Assembly: GCA_013360405.1 (NCBI GenBank)
Contig: JABWBR010000085.1
Coordinates: 1 to 64,000 of the forward strand
Source of the DNA: Saprospiraceae bacterium
GTDB taxonomy: Bacteria > Bacteroidota > Bacteroidia > Chitinophagales > Saprospiraceae
Reading direction: 5' to 3'
Length of the DNA stretch: 64,000 nucleotides
The position numbers and the translations under genes were made by a program. The notes beneath the pieces were generated by a model that saw nothing but the letters and a program-made list of their open reading frames with translations, made no database searches and was not told where the DNA came from. Shown one piece after another: positions 58,691 through 64,000 of the stretch; the first letter of the stretch is position 1; every line of letters begins with the position of its first letter.

Positions 58691-59544
58691 GCCGTCACCT
58701 TGTCACCTACCAGATTCCGAATCACCGTGCGCAGCACCAGGGAGCCGATGATAATCAACCCGCCTATGAGCGCCATCGTAGATGGTCTTTCGCCGTAACC
58801 CAGGAACACCCACACTGGATTGAGGATCGGCTCCAGAAAAGCGATAAGCGCGCTTTCAATGGCGAGGGTTCGTTTGAGACCGTAAGTAAACAGGGCGTAA
58901 CCCAATCCAATTTGAATAAAGCCGAGGAAAAGCAGCATACCCCATTGGACGAAGGTGGGGGTAGGGGAGTCGAGGTAACTGGGTAGGCCTACCAAAATCA
59001 CAAGGATATTACCCCAAAAAATGGCGGTTTCGTTGAGTTCGGGTTTGTTAAATCGCTGGCCGAGCATCACCACCGCCAGGAAAACCCCGGTGCCCAGCGC
59101 AAGGATATTGCCCGTCATGTTGCCCACTTCGAGGTCGCCAAACATAAAAAACGACATCCCCACGAGACAGGCCACGATGGCAATGATGTTGATGCGCTCT
59201 ATTTTTAATTTAAACAAAACAGGCTCCAACAACAGAATATAAATTGGCGCGGTATATTGCAGGAAAATGGCGTTGGCAGCAGTGGTGAGTTTGGTGGAAG
59301 TCACAAAACACACCAGCAAGGCCGTATAACTAAGGCTGACGATAATACTTGCTTTGGTAAACTGAAAAAGCCTTTTTCGCGCCAAAAAACCGAAGACGAT
59401 GGCCGCACAAGCCGAGCGGTAACACAAAATCGTAAACGCATCAAACGGCAGCAATTTGATGAACAAGCCCCCCGTGCTCCACAGGATGGCCGCCACGGTG
59501 ACGGCTATCACGCCGTTGCGGTGTTCTGCCGGGTTGTTGTGCAT
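58669..59544 (-). CDS. EamA/DMT-family transporter
   Basis: Start at 59544 (MHNNPAEHRNG), 291 residues; an ATG 24 bp upstream is possible. Ten membrane helices in two EamA repeats (about 10-135 and 150-280), each starting with GVIAVTVAAILWSTGGLFIK-like and LALGTGVFLAVVMLGQRF-like helices, and AFLEPILNPVWVFLGYGE near the end. It is a metabolite exporter; the substrate is unknown. The last residues (VTATERLRG) are coded by a unit of the 26-bp repeat, so the natural C-terminus has been replaced or extended by the array. Confidence 0.85.
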   Translation of the reverse strand: MHNNPAEHRNGVIAVTVAAILWSTGGLFIKLLPFDAFTILCYRSACAAIVFGFLARKRLFQFTKASIIVSLSYTALLVCFVTSTKLTTAANAIFLQYTAPIYILLLEPVLFKLKIERINIIAIVACLVGMSFFMFGDLEVGNMTGNILALGTGVFLAVVMLGQRFNKPELNETAIFWGNILVILVGLPSYLDSPTPTFVQWGMLLFLGFIQIGLGYALFTYGLKRTLAIESALIAFLEPILNPVWVFLGYGERPSTMALIGGLIIIGSLVLRTVIRNLVGDKVTATERLRG

Positions 59545-59555
59545 GGTTTTGATTT

Positions 59556-59622
59556 TAGCACTCAGCACTCAGCAGTCAGCACTCAGTAGCTAAGTGCTGA
59601 CTGCTGACTGCTGACTGCTAAA
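59556..59622. repeat. heptamer array palindrome (CAGCACT/GCTGACT)
   Basis: CAGCACTCAGCACTCAGCAG and relatives, then the complementary CTAAGTGCTGACTGCTGACT, forming a hairpin with arms of about 25 bases. It lies between the S46 peptidase stop and the EamA start, both on the minus strand. Confidence 0.8.
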
Positions 59623-59624
59623 TC

Positions 59625-61829
<2,205 letters not shown>

Positions 61830-61879
61830 CGGATGATAGATTTTATTTGGAAAAAGGATTTTCGCGGCTAAGATAGTAA

Positions 61880-62056
61880 TAAGGTGATAACTGGGAAACT
61901 CCAAGGGTGGTGACAAGGTGACGGCTGGGGAACTCCGGGGGTGGTGACGACTGGGGAACTCGTGACGGCCTGGAATAAGAACATCTTCAGCTGTTACCAC
62001 CCAGGGCGCGTCTCAGCCGTCACCACCTGAGGCGCTCCCGGGCCGTCACCATGTCA
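61880..62056. repeat. 26-bp-type repeat array, diverged
   Basis: Units related to those at 58471-58690: GGTGACAAGGTGACGGCTGG, GGGAACTCCGGGGGTGGTGA, then complementary units (AGCCGTCACCACCTGAGGCG, CTCCCGGGCCGTCACCATG). It lies in the upstream spacer of the S46 gene. Confidence 0.75.
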
Positions 62057-62059
62057 CCC

Positions 62060-62103
62060 AAAAAAAAAGCGCCATCTGTCCCCTCGAGGTTGGACGATGG
62101 CGC
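62060..62103 (-). terminator. intrinsic terminator/attenuator, minus strand
   Basis: On the minus strand GCGCCATC (62103-62096) pairs with GATGGCGC (62076-62069), followed by nine T (62068-62060). It points into the upstream region of the S46 gene. No minus-strand gene is upstream of it in this window, so it may be an attenuator or shield against antisense transcription. Confidence 0.65.
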
Positions 62104-62286
62104 CTCCGCTATTGGAAAAATCTGTTGAAGATTCGCTTCTATGTGTCAGACCCGGTGTGTGGGTGAAATGCTGCCTGGGGCGATGTTTTTTTTTGAAAAT
62201 ATTGAGGTAAATGATTTTTTATTAAATTAAAGGTTGAAATCCAACACAAAGCGCATTAGACTTTTGCATAACTAAACAAGACAATC

Positions 62287-62835
62287 ATGAATCAAATCCA
62301 AAAAAACGAATCTGGCACATTTATATGGCGAGTTGCTGCGATCCACACCATTTCCTATTTCATAGCAGGTATTTTTGCGCTTCTTTTTATGAATTACAAA
62401 GCGCATTTTGCATCTGAAAGCATGTCAGTTATAATGCGGCCGGTTGATGACCCTGTGGTGGCACTGGGCCCCGGCATGCAGATCATCAGAGGAATAATTA
62501 TTGCTCTGGTTTTATTGCCGTTCATAGACGTTTTTACTTCAAAAAATGGCTGGCTTAAATTTGCAGGACTAGTGTTGGGGCTCTCGTATGTTTCTACAGT
62601 CGGCCCTACCTTCGGTTCCTTTGAGGGGTATATTTATACTAAAATACCTTTGCAGTACCATATATTGGGTATACCCGAAGCCTTATTGTATACTTCCCTT
62701 TTTTCGGGGTTATTGTTTTTTTGGTATAAAAAGCCGGGGAGAGCCTGGAATATTATCACGGCTGTAATGGTTGTATTAATCGTGATGATGAGTATCCTTG
62801 GTTATTTGTCAGGATTGGGGTTGATAGAACAGTAA
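62287..62835 (+). CDS. integral membrane protein, unknown
   Basis: A 182-residue protein with about five membrane helices (about 14-35, 62-80, 88-106, 128-148 and 155-175). There is a conserved-looking acidic/proline loop (RPVDDPVVALGPGMQIIRG) after the first helix. Similar small proteins are found in Bacteroidota and Firmicutes without known function. No operon partner: a 213-bp gap follows, and there is a repeat-rich gap on the left. Confidence 0.65.
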   Translation: MNQIQKNESGTFIWRVAAIHTISYFIAGIFALLFMNYKAHFASESMSVIMRPVDDPVVALGPGMQIIRGIIIALVLLPFIDVFTSKNGWLKFAGLVLGLSYVSTVGPTFGSFEGYIYTKIPLQYHILGIPEALLYTSLFSGLLFFWYKKPGRAWNIITAVMVVLIVMMSILGYLSGLGLIEQ

Positions 62836-63000
62836 GTACCTCCTCAACTAGCAAGCACCCTGTTAAAGTTAATACATCACAGATTTTTAAATAACAGTTG
62901 CATATATTCCACTTTTTGCCTAACTATGCACCGTGATAGGATAAACAGTAGCTTTTTAATATAAAAGCTTTAACGATATAATCATAGGGATGACTTTTGA

Positions 63001-63034
63001 AGCCCTTCCCGCACTATGCAGGGAGGGCTTTTTT
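63001..63034 (+). terminator. intrinsic terminator
   Basis: AGCCCTTCCCGC (63001-63012) pairs with GCAGGGAGGGCT (63018-63029) around a 5-base loop, followed by a T run to 63034. It lies 166 bp after the 62287 gene and 15 bp before the next start codon, so it could end the upstream transcript or attenuate the next one. Confidence 0.75.
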
Positions 63035-63048
63035 AATGCTGCTAACCC

Positions 63049-64000
63049 ATGCGAATAAGTCTTGTTATTGCCATGTTTTTTGGCTTCTCCGGCTTTCTGG
63101 CCGCCCAGTCTTCCTCCGATCTCAGACCGCTACACGACGCCGCTACGCCCGAATGGGCCCGGCTGATGTACGCCGACAACCCGAATGTGTGGGAGGTGGA
63201 TAGCGCTTTTCAAACCTATTACCGGCAACATGCTTTTGAAAAAACTTCGCATACGCAGTACTACAAGCGCTGGCGAAGACAGGTGGACGCCTTCGTGCAG
63301 GTCGATGGCCACATCGCCCGGCCGGAGATAGCCACCCTGCAAGCCGCCGAACAGGAATACCTGCAACAACGCCAGGAGGCGGTAGCCAAAAACCTGACGC
63401 CGCCCTGGACTTGCATCGGCCCATTTGATACGTACAATACCGAAAGCAACCAGATCAGGGTGTCCTGGCAGGCCAATGTGTACTGCGTCGACCAATCGCC
63501 CTCGCATCCCGATATCGTGTATTGCGGTACGGAGAGCGGCGGTATTTTTAAAACTACAGATAAAGGCCTCAACTGGCAGCCCGCCTCGCACCAAACGCTG
63601 ATGACGACGGTGCGAGCGATTAAGGTACACCCCTCAAACCCCGATATCGTGTTCGCCGGCGACGGCCGAAAGGTGTATAAGACGGTAGACGGCGGGGCCA
63701 ACTGGGCGGTGCTGCTCGATCAAAGCAGCCTCGATGTGAACGATATCGCCATTCGGCCCGATTCTACCGATGTGATCCTGCTGGCCGGCGGCAAAGGCCT
63801 ATACCGCAGCGTAGACGGCGGCGCCAACTGGACGCAACTCTATACGCAGGTGTGCTGGGATATTGAAATCAAACCCGACGACCCGCAGACGGTTTATATT
63901 TTAAAATCAAACCCCACCGCCAAGCGCAGCGAGTTTTTTAAATCTACCGACGGCGGGGCTACCTTCAGCATCCGCGAAAACGGCTGGTACAGCTCCGACA
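63049..64000 (+). CDS. BNR/sortilin-type repeat protein, 5' part (continues past the window)
   Basis: ATG at 63049, open to the window end (317 codons). Signal peptide MRISLVIAMFFGFSGFLAAQ, then a helical region (about 22-110) and BNR/VPS10-type propeller repeats with the Asp-box: GGIFKTTDKGLNWQPAS, RKVYKTVDGGANWAVLL, KGLYRSVDGGANWTQLY, EFFKSTDGGATFSIREN. In Bacteroidota these large surface proteins usually end in a T9SS tail, here outside the window. It is the same protein type as the 3' remnant at 7572-8108. The function is probably adhesion or carbohydrate binding. Confidence 0.85.
   Translation, partial: MRISLVIAMFFGFSGFLAAQSSSDLRPLHDAATPEWARLMYADNPNVWEVDSAFQTYYRQHAFEKTSHTQYYKRWRRQVDAFVQVDGHIARPEIATLQAAEQEYLQQRQEAVAKNLTPPWTCIGPFDTYNTESNQIRVSWQANVYCVDQSPSHPDIVYCGTESGGIFKTTDKGLNWQPASHQTLMTTVRAIKVHPSNPDIVFAGDGRKVYKTVDGGANWAVLLDQSSLDVNDIAIRPDSTDVILLAGGKGLYRSVDGGANWTQLYTQVCWDIEIKPDDPQTVYILKSNPTAKRSEFFKSTDGGATFSIRENGWYSSD

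Noticed and set aside
61830-62000. Longer S46 peptidase starting at 62000
   Set aside because: The added 57 codons are repeat DNA; the signal peptide starts at 61829.

Overview
The window looks like the chromosome of a member of the Bacteroidota, most likely the Saprospiria side (Lewinella/Haliscomenobacter-like). This rests on many secreted proteins ending in type IX secretion (T9SS type A) tails (PNP motif, then a beta-rich tail ending in basic residues), promoters of the TAnnTTTG type, almost no Shine-Dalgarno sequences, LytS/LytTR, ECF-sigma and hybrid two-component genes, and spacers packed with palindromic or octamer repeats. The genus cannot be fixed from the sequence alone.

Layout. 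1-7.5 kb: a tRNA-like 3' end, a VOC protein, a secreted heparinase II/III-like protein, a TrhA/hemolysin III protein, a lipoprotein and a membrane TPR-adenylate cyclase. 7.5-13.3 kb: a repeat-rich accessory zone with two gene remnants, a FG-GAP T9SS protein and small genes (GNAT, orphan antitoxin-like, Coa1-like) between three repeat families, one of which carries a promoter. 13.3-17.2 kb: a CotH/lamin-tail T9SS protein and an AAA/PD-(D/E)XK protein.

17.3-25.1 kb is the highlight: a complete diversity-generating retroelement (DGR) joined to what looks like a conflict/immunity operon. In order: an EAD11-like protein with a C-terminal domain I do not recognise, an nSTAND NTPase with one membrane segment, a YhcG (DUF1016) PD-(D/E)XK nuclease, a secreted helical-repeat/FGE (C-type-lectin fold) protein whose last 135 bp are the variable repeat (VR), a HRDC accessory protein, a DGR reverse transcriptase, and the template repeat (TR). 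TR and VR differ at 19 of 135 positions, all at template adenines (13 A to T, 6 A to G). A 19-bp perfect inverted repeat brackets the HRDC-RT-TR module. The likely logic is a hypervariable extracytoplasmic sensor that signals through the nSTAND ATPase to the EAD protein and/or the nuclease.

25.3-51.6 kb is mostly housekeeping and envelope metabolism: an ILVBL/HACL2-like ThDP enzyme, two methyltransferases, a GT39-like glycosyltransferase with TPRs, acyl-CoA carboxylase beta, CDF and MATE transporters, LytS/LytTR, type I pullulanase, a T9SS esterase, a LVIVD lipoprotein, ECF sigma plus a membrane partner, fhs, an SDR, a ferredoxin and mutS. 51.6-64 kb: two tiny ORFs, an AbiEii-like/DUF6922 pair, a decayed hybrid two-component system, an ankyrin protein, dapB, an EEP-family protein, EamA, an S46 peptidase with DPP11-type specificity, a membrane protein, and the 5' part of a BNR-repeat protein that runs off the end. 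Many spacers in this half are degenerate 7-8-mer or 26-mer arrays that often fold into long hairpins.
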